DNA of 64,000 nt from Castellaniella sp036379515 (GTDB taxonomy: Bacteria > Pseudomonadota > Gammaproteobacteria > Burkholderiales > Burkholderiaceae_B), in assembly GCF_036379515.1 (NCBI RefSeq), contig NZ_DASVGN010000033.1:7338-71337 (forward strand), in the 5' to 3' direction. Below, piece after piece: positions 7,966 to 16,251 of this stretch. The translations under genes and the position numbers were made by a program. Within the stretch, counting starts at the first letter, position 1. The number at the start of each line of letters is the position of its first letter. Below the pieces are notes generated by a model. It searched no databases and was not told the origin of the DNA. It saw only the letters and a list, made by a program, of their open reading frames with translations.

Positions 7966-9453
7966 ATGCGCACGCTACGGTCCAATGTCGTTTCGAACCT
8001 GCTTCAGACCGTACTGGGCACGGGGCTGCTGTTCCTGCTTTACCGGTTCATCAATCAGTCCATCGGCGTCAGCGAGTTCGGCATCTGGTCGGTCGTCCTG
8101 GCTACCGTCGCGGTATCTCATCTCACCGACCTCGGGCTGACGGCCGGGATCACACGTTTCGTCGCACGGGACATCGGGCGTGCCAATCCGATTCGCGCGG
8201 GGCAGGTCATTGATACGGTCATGATCACCATGGCCGCGATGGTGGCCATCCTGTCCATCCCGCTCTACTACCTAGGCACTGTTTTATTGCCTCTTTTCTT
8301 CAAGGGGCACGACCTGGCGCTGGCCAAGCTGATCCTGCCCTACGCACTGGTCTCCCTCTGGTTCACCATGCTGTCGACCGCCGTGCAAGGTGCCCTGGAC
8401 GGCTGCCAAAGAATGGACATCCGGGCAGCCCTGGTGCTGTCAGGGCAATTGCTGTTCCTGATGCTTGCCCTCTGGCTGATTCCCAGACATGGCATCCTGG
8501 GCCTCGCATGGGCCCAGCTGCTGCAAGGCATGATCTCGGTCGCTGCCGGCCGGATCATTCTCCGGCGCCTGCTCCCCGATCTGCGGGTGATCCCGCTTCG
8601 ATGGAACCTGCAGACCCTCAAAGAGATGATCGGCTACGGTCTGAACATCCAGGCCTCTACCGCCCTTCTTCTTCTGTTCGACCCAGTGACAAAGGCACTG
8701 CTGGCCAAGTTTGGTGGGCCCGCCAGCGCGGGGCTTTTCGAAATGGCCAACCAGGTCGTGCTGAAGGCTCGTGCCCTGATCATTTCTGCCAACCAAGCGG
8801 TCGTCCCGTACATTGCCGCGACTCACGACTCTGCGAAAAACGGGCTCAGCACGGACTACGCCAGGAACATGCGGTCCGTCTATGCCACCGCCATCCCCAT
8901 GTTCTCGATGGTGGCGCTCTGGTCTCCATTGGTCTCCTGGGCCTTGCTGGGTTCGATCAACACAGACTTCATCAAGATGGCGGCTCTGCTTTCTGCGGCA
9001 TGGTGCATCAACGTCTTCAACGCGCCCGCATATTTCTTCAACATGGGGACAGGTGCGATTCATTGGAACACCTGGTGTCAGCTCATCACGAGCCTGTCGA
9101 ACGCTGGCCTGGGCTATGGCCTAGGATCGTTTTTTGCTGAGGATGGCGTCATCGCAGCCTACGCGGCCTCTCTATGCGCGGGCAGCCTGTTCCTGATCAC
9201 GGCCTTCCAGGTCCAGAACCGTGTTTCTTCCCCCCAAATCTCCTGGCCGCTGTTTCGCACCATCCTTTGCCCAATCGCTGCCGGTATTGCGCTGGCACTC
9301 ACCGCCACCCACCCCGTGCATACGACAACGACATTACTTGCGCCCATTGGGCTGTCAACCGCATGCATCGCAGGACTACTTTGGTGCGACACGCATCTCA
9401 AGGCACTCCTGCAGGAGCTCCGTTCGCACGCCCCCCAGAAGAACCAACCATGA
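7966..9453 (+). CDS. Wzx-type polysaccharide flippase (MATE/MOP superfamily)
   Basis: A 495-residue polytopic protein with about 12-14 membrane segments and the polysaccharide-biosynthesis profile of Wzx/RfbX (MRTLRSNVVSNLLQTVLGTG at the start, LTDLGLTAGITRFVARDIGR near residue 60). It should move undecaprenyl-diphosphate-linked repeat units across the inner membrane. The start is taken at the ATG at 7966, right after the TAG of the previous gene. Its TGA overlaps the ATG of the next gene, so translation is coupled. No Wza/Wzc export or copolymerase genes are in the window. Confidence 0.85.
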   Translation: MRTLRSNVVSNLLQTVLGTGLLFLLYRFINQSIGVSEFGIWSVVLATVAVSHLTDLGLTAGITRFVARDIGRANPIRAGQVIDTVMITMAAMVAILSIPLYYLGTVLLPLFFKGHDLALAKLILPYALVSLWFTMLSTAVQGALDGCQRMDIRAALVLSGQLLFLMLALWLIPRHGILGLAWAQLLQGMISVAAGRIILRRLLPDLRVIPLRWNLQTLKEMIGYGLNIQASTALLLLFDPVTKALLAKFGGPASAGLFEMANQVVLKARALIISANQAVVPYIAATHDSAKNGLSTDYARNMRSVYATAIPMFSMVALWSPLVSWALLGSINTDFIKMAALLSAAWCINVFNAPAYFFNMGTGAIHWNTWCQLITSLSNAGLGYGLGSFFAEDGVIAAYAASLCAGSLFLITAFQVQNRVSSPQISWPLFRTILCPIAAGIALALTATHPVHTTTTLLAPIGLSTACIAGLLWCDTHLKALLQELRSHAPQKNQP

Positions 9454-10730
9454 AAGAACGACTCAGGCCCTACCTGACCACAGAGAGGTTCCTCGCCTTC
9501 CTGGCCTTTGCCATCCCCCTGTTCTACTTTGCCCAGATCGATCTGGTCGGCAAACTCTACTTGAACGAGGTTTTTTACCTGCTCCTGCTGCCCTTCCTGT
9601 TTTATTTTCGTAGCTCGCTGATGCACCGGAAGATCCTTCTGCTGGTGCTGCTTGCCCTGGCCGTCTGGCTGCTCGCCCAGGTCGCGACCGACGTGATCCG
9701 CCACACGGCATTCCATGACTATGCCCGGGGCTGGGCCAAGATTCTCTTCACCGCCACGAACCTGTGCGCGATGTACCTGATCGTCTACCGCAGCCGCAGG
9801 CGCCTGGTGCTCCTATCGTACGGGCTCGCACTGGGAACCCTGCTGCACGCCTTCGTGACCGACGACCCTACACTTCGTGGTACGCCATGGCAACTGGGTT
9901 ATGGCTGGGGCGTCAGCTGGCTCATCGTGGCTGCTGGAGTCACGTTTGCCGCTTCTTCGCACTACAAGTTACGTCACTGGATCCCCGTTGCGTGCGCCGC
10001 CCTGGCATCCGCCCTGAATTTCTACATGGGCTACCGATCCATGGGGGGGATTTTGTTCATCTCCACCTGCTACCTGACCCTTCAGTGCCTGCAGCCACGG
10101 CCTGCCCGTCAATCGCCCGGCTTGCGGCGCATCGCGCTACTCTGCGTATTCGGCATCCTGGCGGCCACCGCAGCACTGAAAACTTACGAGGGCCTTGCCC
10201 TTCATGGTTGGCTGGGAAGCTACGAACAGACCCGAGTCACAGACCAATCCGACGGTGCGTACGGCTTGCTGCTGGGTGGCCGGTTCGAGATCATCGTCAG
10301 CAGCCAGGCCATCGCCAAATCCCCCTGGATCGGCCATGGCTCCTGGGCCACCGACTGCCACTACCGCGACCTGTACGACCAACTCAAGCATGCCGCAGGA
10401 TACATCGGTGGAGAGTGGGGCAGTTGCGTCATCCCCTCACACTCGTACCTGATGAGCGCCTGGGTCGATGCCGGGATCCTTGGCGCCCTGGTCTGGCTGG
10501 TCTTTGCGGGCCTCGCCATACGAGCGCTACTGTCGGTGCACGTGCAACGCGACAAACTGACGCCGCTCGTCATCTTCGGGTCTCTATGGACTCTCTGGAA
10601 CATTGCGTTCTCGCCCTTTGCCGGCGAAGCCCGATTCACGTTCCCGTTCTTTCTCATCCTGATGCTCATGCACCTGCCCAACCCCAGAGTCGCCTGGCGC
10701 ACCCTGCTTACCAGCAGGCCCAAGCCGTGA
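9450..10730 (+). CDS. Second O-antigen polymerase/ligase-like membrane protein
   Basis: A 426-residue polytopic protein starting at the ATG overlapping the flippase stop (ATGA). About ten membrane segments surround a periplasmic loop (residues ~230-340) containing SDGAYGLLLGGRFEIIV and the family-like IGHGSWATDCHY and PSHSYLMSAWVDAGILGALVW. This pattern (Arg in the loop, His before a membrane helix) fits the Wzy_C/O-antigen ligase superfamily. With the Wzx gene just upstream it is the better candidate for the repeat-unit polymerase. A run of seven G inside the gene (10043-10049) is too short to call a switch. Confidence 0.75.
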   Translation: MKERLRPYLTTERFLAFLAFAIPLFYFAQIDLVGKLYLNEVFYLLLLPFLFYFRSSLMHRKILLLVLLALAVWLLAQVATDVIRHTAFHDYARGWAKILFTATNLCAMYLIVYRSRRRLVLLSYGLALGTLLHAFVTDDPTLRGTPWQLGYGWGVSWLIVAAGVTFAASSHYKLRHWIPVACAALASALNFYMGYRSMGGILFISTCYLTLQCLQPRPARQSPGLRRIALLCVFGILAATAALKTYEGLALHGWLGSYEQTRVTDQSDGAYGLLLGGRFEIIVSSQAIAKSPWIGHGSWATDCHYRDLYDQLKHAAGYIGGEWGSCVIPSHSYLMSAWVDAGILGALVWLVFAGLAIRALLSVHVQRDKLTPLVIFGSLWTLWNIAFSPFAGEARFTFPFFLILMLMHLPNPRVAWRTLLTSRPKP

Positions 10731-11545
10731 AAATTTCTGTCGTCACGATCTCGTTCAACCAGGCCCGCTATTTGAAGCAGGCATTGGATTCCGTCCTGCA
10801 GCAGGATCACCCGGATTTCGAATATATCGTCGTGGATCCGGGCTCTACCGATGGCAGCCGCGATCTGATCCTGTCGTACCAAGACCGGATCGAGCACATT
10901 CTCTTCGAACCAGACGACGGGCCGGCCGACGGCTTGAACAAGGGGTTTTCTGTGGCCAACGGAGAAATATTCTGCTTCGTCAACTCAGACGACTACCTGC
11001 TCCCGGGGGCACTGTCCAAGGCCGCCCAATACTTCACAACGCACCCGGGTGTCGATGTCCTGTCTGGCAACGCCTGGGTCATCGACGACACTGGGGCCTG
11101 CATCAACCGGTTCCACTCGCGGCGTTTTTCGCTATGGATGTGCGCCTACGGGGCAGCTACCCTGGCCCAGCAATCCACCTTCTTCCGGGCTGGCCCCTTT
11201 CAGAAGCTGGGTGGATTCAACACAAAAAACCGGGTTGCCTGGGATGGCGAACTGTGGATCGACCTTGCACTTGCAGGGGCGCGCTTTGCGAGAACGCCGG
11301 ATTACCTCTCAGCGTTCCGCGTCTACAGCGGTAGCATTACCGGTTCCGGGCGCCTGCGCGAGGCCTATGAACGATACACTGGCGACATGTTCCAGAAGGT
11401 CATGGGTCGAAGCCCCGCACCGCGAGACCGATACCTTCGCATTGGTGCCAAGGCACTTGAATACCTGACGCAGCCCATCATCTTCAAGGATAGGTTGCGC
11501 CTGGGGCCCACCACACCTAGAACCAACGAGCGTCCTGGCTCTTGA
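10727..11545 (+). CDS. Family 2 glycosyltransferase
   Basis: A 272-residue cytoplasmic GT-A enzyme beginning with GTG at 10727 that overlaps the previous TGA (GTGA). The N-terminus VKISVVTISFNQARYLKQAL and the FVNSDDYLLPGAL motif (DxD-type metal/nucleotide site near residue 87) are typical of GT2. The usual D-G-S motif reads DPGSTDGSRD, with Pro in place of the common Gly. The middle QQSTFFR and WDGELWIDLALAG segment matches WcaA/WcaE-like transferases. It would add one sugar to the lipid-linked repeat unit of the left cluster; donor and linkage are unknown. Confidence 0.85.
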   Translation: MKISVVTISFNQARYLKQALDSVLQQDHPDFEYIVVDPGSTDGSRDLILSYQDRIEHILFEPDDGPADGLNKGFSVANGEIFCFVNSDDYLLPGALSKAAQYFTTHPGVDVLSGNAWVIDDTGACINRFHSRRFSLWMCAYGAATLAQQSTFFRAGPFQKLGGFNTKNRVAWDGELWIDLALAGARFARTPDYLSAFRVYSGSITGSGRLREAYERYTGDMFQKVMGRSPAPRDRYLRIGAKALEYLTQPIIFKDRLRLGPTTPRTNERPGS

Positions 11546-11557
11546 CATCATCGGGGC

Positions 11558-12766
11558 ATGACATTGAAAATCCTGCACGTGATTTCGTCGGTCGCCACCC
11601 GCTCTGGCGGCCCGGCAACCGTATTGTCACAGCTCTCGCGCCAACAGGCCTGCGACGGGCATCAGGTCACCCTCTGCACCACCAATCGGGATGCCCCTTC
11701 CGGGTTGCTCCCGGTGCCCTGCAACGTTCCCGTTGTCCGCGACGGGGTCACTACCTGGCATTTTGCTGCCCAGTCATTCCCTTTGCGCTTCTCGCGCGCC
11801 ATGGCCCTGTGGCTGCACACCAACATCCGTGAATTCGACATCGTCCACATCCACGGCCTGTACCGTTTTCCCACGACCTTCGCCGCATGGTGTGCGCGGC
11901 GCTCAAAGACGCCCTACCTGATCTGCCCGCACGGTTCTCTCGACCCATTTCTCCACCAGCAAAGCCACTACAACCTAGCCCTCAAGCGGCTCTATGAGCA
12001 GTTCTTCGATCGCCCCAATCTGAACGGCGCATCGGCCATCCTCTATACGGCCGAAGAAGAACGACAGAAGGCATCTGCGCTGAAGCTCACAGCACAGGCC
12101 GTCGTCGTCCCCAACGGCCTTGCCTGGGACGACTACGAGACGCTGCCGCCCGCTGGTGGCTTCCGTGCCAAGGTGGGCATCCCCGAGCATGCACCCCTCG
12201 TGCTGTTCCTGGGGCGCATCAACTTCAAGAAGGGGCTGGACCTGCTGGTGCCAGCCTTTGCCCAAGTGCTGCGCACCGTACCCGACGCGCAGCTCGCCAT
12301 CGTGGGCCCCGACAACGAAGGATACGGTCGCGACGTCCGCCACTGGTGCGACAAACAGGGCATACGGTCCCATACCACTTTCGTGGACCATCTGGACCCC
12401 GAGTCTGTCCGGCAAGCCTACGTGGATGCGGACGTTTTCGTGCTCCCGTCCTACTCCGAGAATTTCGGCATGACAGTCGCAGAAGCCATGGCGTGCCGCT
12501 GTCCAGTGGTGATTTCCGACCAGGTCAATATCTGGCGTGAAGTGAAGCGTGCCGGCGCAGGCCGGGTCACGCGACTGGACATCCCCGCGATTGCCAATGC
12601 CCTCACTGCATTACTGTGCAGCGACGAAGACACGCTGCGCACCATGGGAGAAGCCGGCCGCACGCTGGTAAAACAACAATACACCTGGGCCCAGATCAGC
12701 CAGCAACTGACACGGGTCTACGAAACCCTTTCTTCACGTACCCAGGTGAACCAAGATGGCCCATGA
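11558..12766 (+). CDS. Family 4 glycosyltransferase
   Basis: A 402-residue GT-B enzyme. N-terminal ILHVISSVATRSGGPATVLS is the acceptor domain. The C-terminal donor domain has LFLGRINFKKGLDLLVPAFA and the E-x7-E motif in SYSENFGMTVAEAMACRCPVV, which binds nucleotide-sugar. It transfers a hexose with retention onto the growing repeat unit at the inner face of the membrane. It follows the GT2 gene by 12 bp and overlaps the next gene by 11 bp. Confidence 0.88.
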   Translation: MTLKILHVISSVATRSGGPATVLSQLSRQQACDGHQVTLCTTNRDAPSGLLPVPCNVPVVRDGVTTWHFAAQSFPLRFSRAMALWLHTNIREFDIVHIHGLYRFPTTFAAWCARRSKTPYLICPHGSLDPFLHQQSHYNLALKRLYEQFFDRPNLNGASAILYTAEEERQKASALKLTAQAVVVPNGLAWDDYETLPPAGGFRAKVGIPEHAPLVLFLGRINFKKGLDLLVPAFAQVLRTVPDAQLAIVGPDNEGYGRDVRHWCDKQGIRSHTTFVDHLDPESVRQAYVDADVFVLPSYSENFGMTVAEAMACRCPVVISDQVNIWREVKRAGAGRVTRLDIPAIANALTALLCSDEDTLRTMGEAGRTLVKQQYTWAQISQQLTRVYETLSSRTQVNQDGP

Positions 12767-13661
12767 GAAGGACCTCACCATCGTCATCCTGACCTTCAAC
12801 GAAGCGATCCACATCGCGCGCTGCCTGAAAAGTGCCCAACAGGTAGCGGCCGATATCTTCGTCGTGGATTCGTATTCGACCGATACCACAATCGCACAGG
12901 CAGAATCCCTGGGCGCACGCGTCTGGCAACACACATTCGAGAATCACGCCGCGCAATTTGCCTGGGCACTGGCCGAATTGCCCATCAAGACCGAGTGGGT
13001 CATGCGAGTGGATGCGGATGAGGTCATCAGCCCCACGCTCGCGACCAACATCGGCCGTCAACTAAGCCAGGCCACCACAGGCGTGAACGGATTCCTGGTG
13101 CGTCGTCACGTCACATTCATGGGGAACCCGATTCGCCATGGAAACTTCCCGCAATGGGTACTCAAAATCTGGCGGCGGGGAGAAGGGGCAATAGAGCAGC
13201 GCTGGATGGACGAGCACATGATGCTGAAATCCGGCCGAGCCCTGCGTATTCAGGGGGACTTTGTCGACGACAACCTGAATTCCGTCACCTGGTGGACGGC
13301 CAAGCACAACGCTTATGCCTCGCGTGAAGCCGTGGATCTGCTGAACGCCCGCTACGCGTTCCTTCCCAAGGCTGCGGCCGCCGACACGCTGAGCGACTAT
13401 GCCCGAGCCAAACGCTGGATGAAGAACCACCTGTACGCGCACCTGCCCCTGGGGTTGCGTGCGCTGGCCTATTTTCTCTACCGAATGACCTTCCAATTAG
13501 GCATCCTGGACGGGCGCAACGGCTTTGCGTTCCACCTCCTGCAAGGGTTCTGGTATCGCTACCTCGTCGACACCAAGGTACGGGAAGTTACCCAGGCGAT
13601 GAAACGGGAACACATCGACTGTGTGGCGGCCATCCACAAGGTCTTGGGAATTCGTCTATGA
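12756..13661 (+). CDS. Family 2 glycosyltransferase, WaaE/KdtX-like
   Basis: A 301-residue GT-A enzyme. LTIVILTFNEAIHIARCL, VVDSYSTDTTIAQA and RVDADEVISP (DxD) place it in the GT2 subgroup that includes the LPS-core beta-glucosyltransferase WaaE. The subgroup's HGNFPQWVLKIWRRG, RWMDEHM and VDDNLNSVTWWTAKHN segments are present. It is likely a beta-glycosyltransferase acting on the lipid-linked oligosaccharide. Its start overlaps the preceding gene by 11 bp and its stop overlaps the next ATG (ATGA). Confidence 0.85.
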   Translation: MAHEKDLTIVILTFNEAIHIARCLKSAQQVAADIFVVDSYSTDTTIAQAESLGARVWQHTFENHAAQFAWALAELPIKTEWVMRVDADEVISPTLATNIGRQLSQATTGVNGFLVRRHVTFMGNPIRHGNFPQWVLKIWRRGEGAIEQRWMDEHMMLKSGRALRIQGDFVDDNLNSVTWWTAKHNAYASREAVDLLNARYAFLPKAAAADTLSDYARAKRWMKNHLYAHLPLGLRALAYFLYRMTFQLGILDGRNGFAFHLLQGFWYRYLVDTKVREVTQAMKREHIDCVAAIHKVLGIRL

Positions 13662-14254
13662 AGAAGCCCATCATCCAGGACAACAACCCATTCCTGGGCC
13701 CCTCCTTCACCCTGTCGAACCGCATCCTGCGACAGTGCTGGAACCTCGTCTATGTCCTGATCTTCCGATGCAGCCCCAGGCCCCTGCATGCGTGGCGCGC
13801 GGCGTTACTTCGGCTCTTTGGTGCAAAGCTGGGAGTGGGGTGTCATATCTACCCCAGGGCAAAAATCTGGGCCCCATGGAATCTGACACTGGGCCACCAC
13901 GTGGGCATTGCCGACGGCGTCACCCTGTACAACATGGACACGATCCAGATAGGCGACTTTGCAGTCATCTCCCAGGGCGCCCACTTGTGTGGCGGCACAC
14001 ATGACTACGAAAGCGAAAACTTCCAGCTGATTGCACAACCCATCGTCATCGGAGCCTACGCCTGGATCTGCGCCGAAGCCTTCATCCACCCCGGCGTTGT
14101 CATCCCGGAGGGCACCGTCGTAGGCGCCCGCGCAGTGGTGACACGCAGCCTGCCCCACGAATGGTCGGTATACGCCGGGCACCCCTGCCAAGAGATCAAG
14201 AAGCGGACCCGACACGTGACCCGTCACGCAGCCAAGGCGCAGGTCTCCTCATGA
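13658..14254 (+). CDS. WcaF-like polysaccharide O-acetyltransferase
   Basis: A 198-residue left-handed beta-helix acyltransferase resembling the colanic acid acetyltransferase WcaF. NPFLGPSFTLSNRILRQCW is the characteristic start. Hexapeptide repeats run from residue ~70 to 170, with the catalytic-type His in CGGTHDYESENF and a PEGTVVGARAVVTRSLP tail followed by YAGHPCQEIKKR. It would use acetyl-CoA to O-acetylate a sugar of the repeat unit. Both ends overlap neighbours by 4 bp. Confidence 0.88.
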   Translation: MKKPIIQDNNPFLGPSFTLSNRILRQCWNLVYVLIFRCSPRPLHAWRAALLRLFGAKLGVGCHIYPRAKIWAPWNLTLGHHVGIADGVTLYNMDTIQIGDFAVISQGAHLCGGTHDYESENFQLIAQPIVIGAYAWICAEAFIHPGVVIPEGTVVGARAVVTRSLPHEWSVYAGHPCQEIKKRTRHVTRHAAKAQVSS

Positions 14255-15486
14255 GGTTCCTACTCGTTTCCATCAACCATGCGCCCGAACCCATCGGCAT
14301 CGGCAAATACAACGGCGAGCTTGCGCGCTGGCTGGCCGACCAAGGGCACCAGGTCCACGTGGTCACGGCGCAGCCCTATTACCCTCGGTGGCAAATCTAT
14401 CCCGGCTTTCGCGCGTGGCGCTATTCGACGCAACGCGAGGCCACAGGCATCACGATCTACCGCTGCCCTCTCTACATCCCGAAAAAGCCCTCCACCCTGA
14501 GGCGCATTGCGCACCTGTTGAGCTTCGCGCTTTCGTCCCTGCCCAGGCTGCTCCAGCAGTGGGCCTGGAAGCCGGAGGTGGTGATGGTGGTCGTCCCTAC
14601 CTTGTTTTGCGCACCCCAGGCTGCGCTCCTGGCACGCCTGTCCGGAGCGCTCTCAATCATCCACATCCAGGATTTCGAGGTTGACGCGCTGTTCGGTCTA
14701 GAAATGGCAAAAGGCGGGCTCGCCCACCGAACGGCAGCCTTGTTCGAGCGTTTTGTCTTGCAGCGATTTGACCGAATTTCGACGATTTCGCCCGGCATGC
14801 TAAGACGGGCAGAAGACAAAGGTACCCCCCACAGCCGCCTGCTGTATTTGCCAAACTGGTCGGAACCTGGCCTTTTCCAGGACGCCGAGCGCTCACCCGC
14901 CTTGCTACGACGACTCGGTGTCGATCCATCCCGGCGCATCATCCTGTACGCCGGAAACCTTGGAGAAAAGCAAGGCCTGGACGTCATCATTGACTGTGCC
15001 CGTCACTTCCAGGGCGACCCCAGCATCGCCTTTCTGATCGTCGGCAACGGGACCGGCAAGGCCAGGCTTCAGGATCTGATCGAGCGCAGCAGACTGAACG
15101 ACATTACCCTTGCTCCCTTGCAAGAAAGCCATGACCTGCCTGCACTGCTGGCCTCGGCAGACTGCCACCTAGTGATCCAGAAGCCGGGCGTTGCCGACGC
15201 CGTGATGCCTTCAAAGCTTACAAACATCCTTGCCGTTGGTGGCAATGCAGTGATCACCGCCGATCCAGGCACGAGCCTGGGCGACCTTTGCGCGAATTTT
15301 CCTGGCATCGCCACACAAGTAACCCCCGGATCGGCTTCGGCTCTGATACAAGGCATCCGTGCTGCCCTGGACCTGCCCCGCCGTAACCTTATCGCTCAAA
15401 ACTACGCACGGGAACACCTTTCAAAGGACAAGATACTGCATCACTTCTTTAGCGAGATTCTTGACGGCGCAATACTCAAACACTAG
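14251..15486 (+). CDS. WcaI-like family 4 glycosyltransferase
   Basis: A 411-residue GT-B enzyme starting at the ATG overlapping the acetyltransferase stop. It begins RFLLVSINHAPEPIGIGKYN and has QPYYPRWQIYPGFRAWRY, both typical of the colanic acid fucosyltransferase-type WcaI family. The donor half has ILYAGNLGEKQGLDVIID and KPGVADAVMPSKLTNILAVG, where the family's usual E-x7-E is replaced by this lysine-rich loop. With WcaF and gmd/fcl it points to a fucose-containing, colanic-acid-like repeat unit. It is the last rightward gene and ends only 9 bp from the convergent fkbM gene. Confidence 0.85.
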   Translation: MRFLLVSINHAPEPIGIGKYNGELARWLADQGHQVHVVTAQPYYPRWQIYPGFRAWRYSTQREATGITIYRCPLYIPKKPSTLRRIAHLLSFALSSLPRLLQQWAWKPEVVMVVVPTLFCAPQAALLARLSGALSIIHIQDFEVDALFGLEMAKGGLAHRTAALFERFVLQRFDRISTISPGMLRRAEDKGTPHSRLLYLPNWSEPGLFQDAERSPALLRRLGVDPSRRIILYAGNLGEKQGLDVIIDCARHFQGDPSIAFLIVGNGTGKARLQDLIERSRLNDITLAPLQESHDLPALLASADCHLVIQKPGVADAVMPSKLTNILAVGGNAVITADPGTSLGDLCANFPGIATQVTPGSASALIQGIRAALDLPRRNLIAQNYAREHLSKDKILHHFFSEILDGAILKH

Positions 15487-15495
15487 AAGCCTCTG

Positions 15496-16224
15496 CTACG
15501 CGAATTCGCGCCGCAGGAATATTCCATCCAGCTGCAATGACTGCCCCGTCCGCCGATCGACAAAACCCTGCTGAAGCGTCCAGAGGACGAACCCTTCGTC
15601 TTCAAGCCGGCCAATGACCTCCCGCCACAGCCTCTGCCCCTCATATAGAGGGACCATCGACAATTCAAGATAGACGCCCCGCGCCCGCTTGAGCGCTTCA
15701 GCAGCGCCGTCAAGCACCTGCCATTCGAAACCCTGCGTATCTATCTTGATGAACGGCCGGGACTCCGGGCCCGTATAGCGATCAGCCACCGAGTCCAGCC
15801 GTACCAGGGGTGTACGCTCCACGGCGACGTACGCTGATTCTGCAGCCGCCGCGAGATGCGTCGCCAGGATCGGCAACACCGACGAAGACAGAGAATTACC
15901 GGAGACGTTGATGTCGATCTCGCCATCCCTGTCGCCCACCGCTGCACGCTCATGAACGACCCAGGCAGGGTCGCTTCTCGCGGCATCAGCCAGTTGGTCA
16001 TGTGCACTCGAAAGCGGTTCAAAACTGATGATCTGCCCTTCGAAACCCGTTGCACGCAATTCCCACGCGAACTGCCCTACGTTTGCACCGATATCAAAAA
16101 CGAGATTGGATTTGGTATGCGTTAACGCAGCCAAAAGCTGAGCACTTGAATTATTCGCAACGTTTAGGCGATGAAGCTCCCACCCGCGAGATCTCATCAG
16201 GTCCTTGACAAGTTTTTTTATCAT
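15496..16224 (-). CDS. FkbM-family methyltransferase
   Basis: A 242-residue SAM-dependent methyltransferase. The SAM site is LVFDIGANVGQFAWEL near residue 41, and the family hallmark FIKIDTQGFEWQVLDGA is near residue 158. FkbM proteins O-methylate sugars in surface glycans. The start ATGATAAAAAAACTT contains a run of seven A. It is the most promoter-distal gene of the long leftward cluster and faces the rightward cluster with a 9-bp gap and no visible terminator. Confidence 0.85.
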   Translation of the reverse strand: MIKKLVKDLMRSRGWELHRLNVANNSSAQLLAALTHTKSNLVFDIGANVGQFAWELRATGFEGQIISFEPLSSAHDQLADAARSDPAWVVHERAAVGDRDGEIDINVSGNSLSSSVLPILATHLAAAAESAYVAVERTPLVRLDSVADRYTGPESRPFIKIDTQGFEWQVLDGAAEALKRARGVYLELSMVPLYEGQRLWREVIGRLEDEGFVLWTLQQGFVDRRTGQSLQLDGIFLRREFA

Positions 16225-16251
16225 GTTCTGGTTTTCCAGGAAGCAAGCCGT

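Noticed and set aside
10043..10049. Seven-base G runs in the second Wzy-like gene and similar C/G runs near 5717, 46671 and 46735
   Set aside because: Runs of seven are too short to argue for phase variation, and the reading frames are intact.
15499..15510. Perfect palindrome CGCGAATTCGCG near the end of fkbM
   Set aside because: Inside coding sequence, no loop and no T-run, so not a usable terminator.
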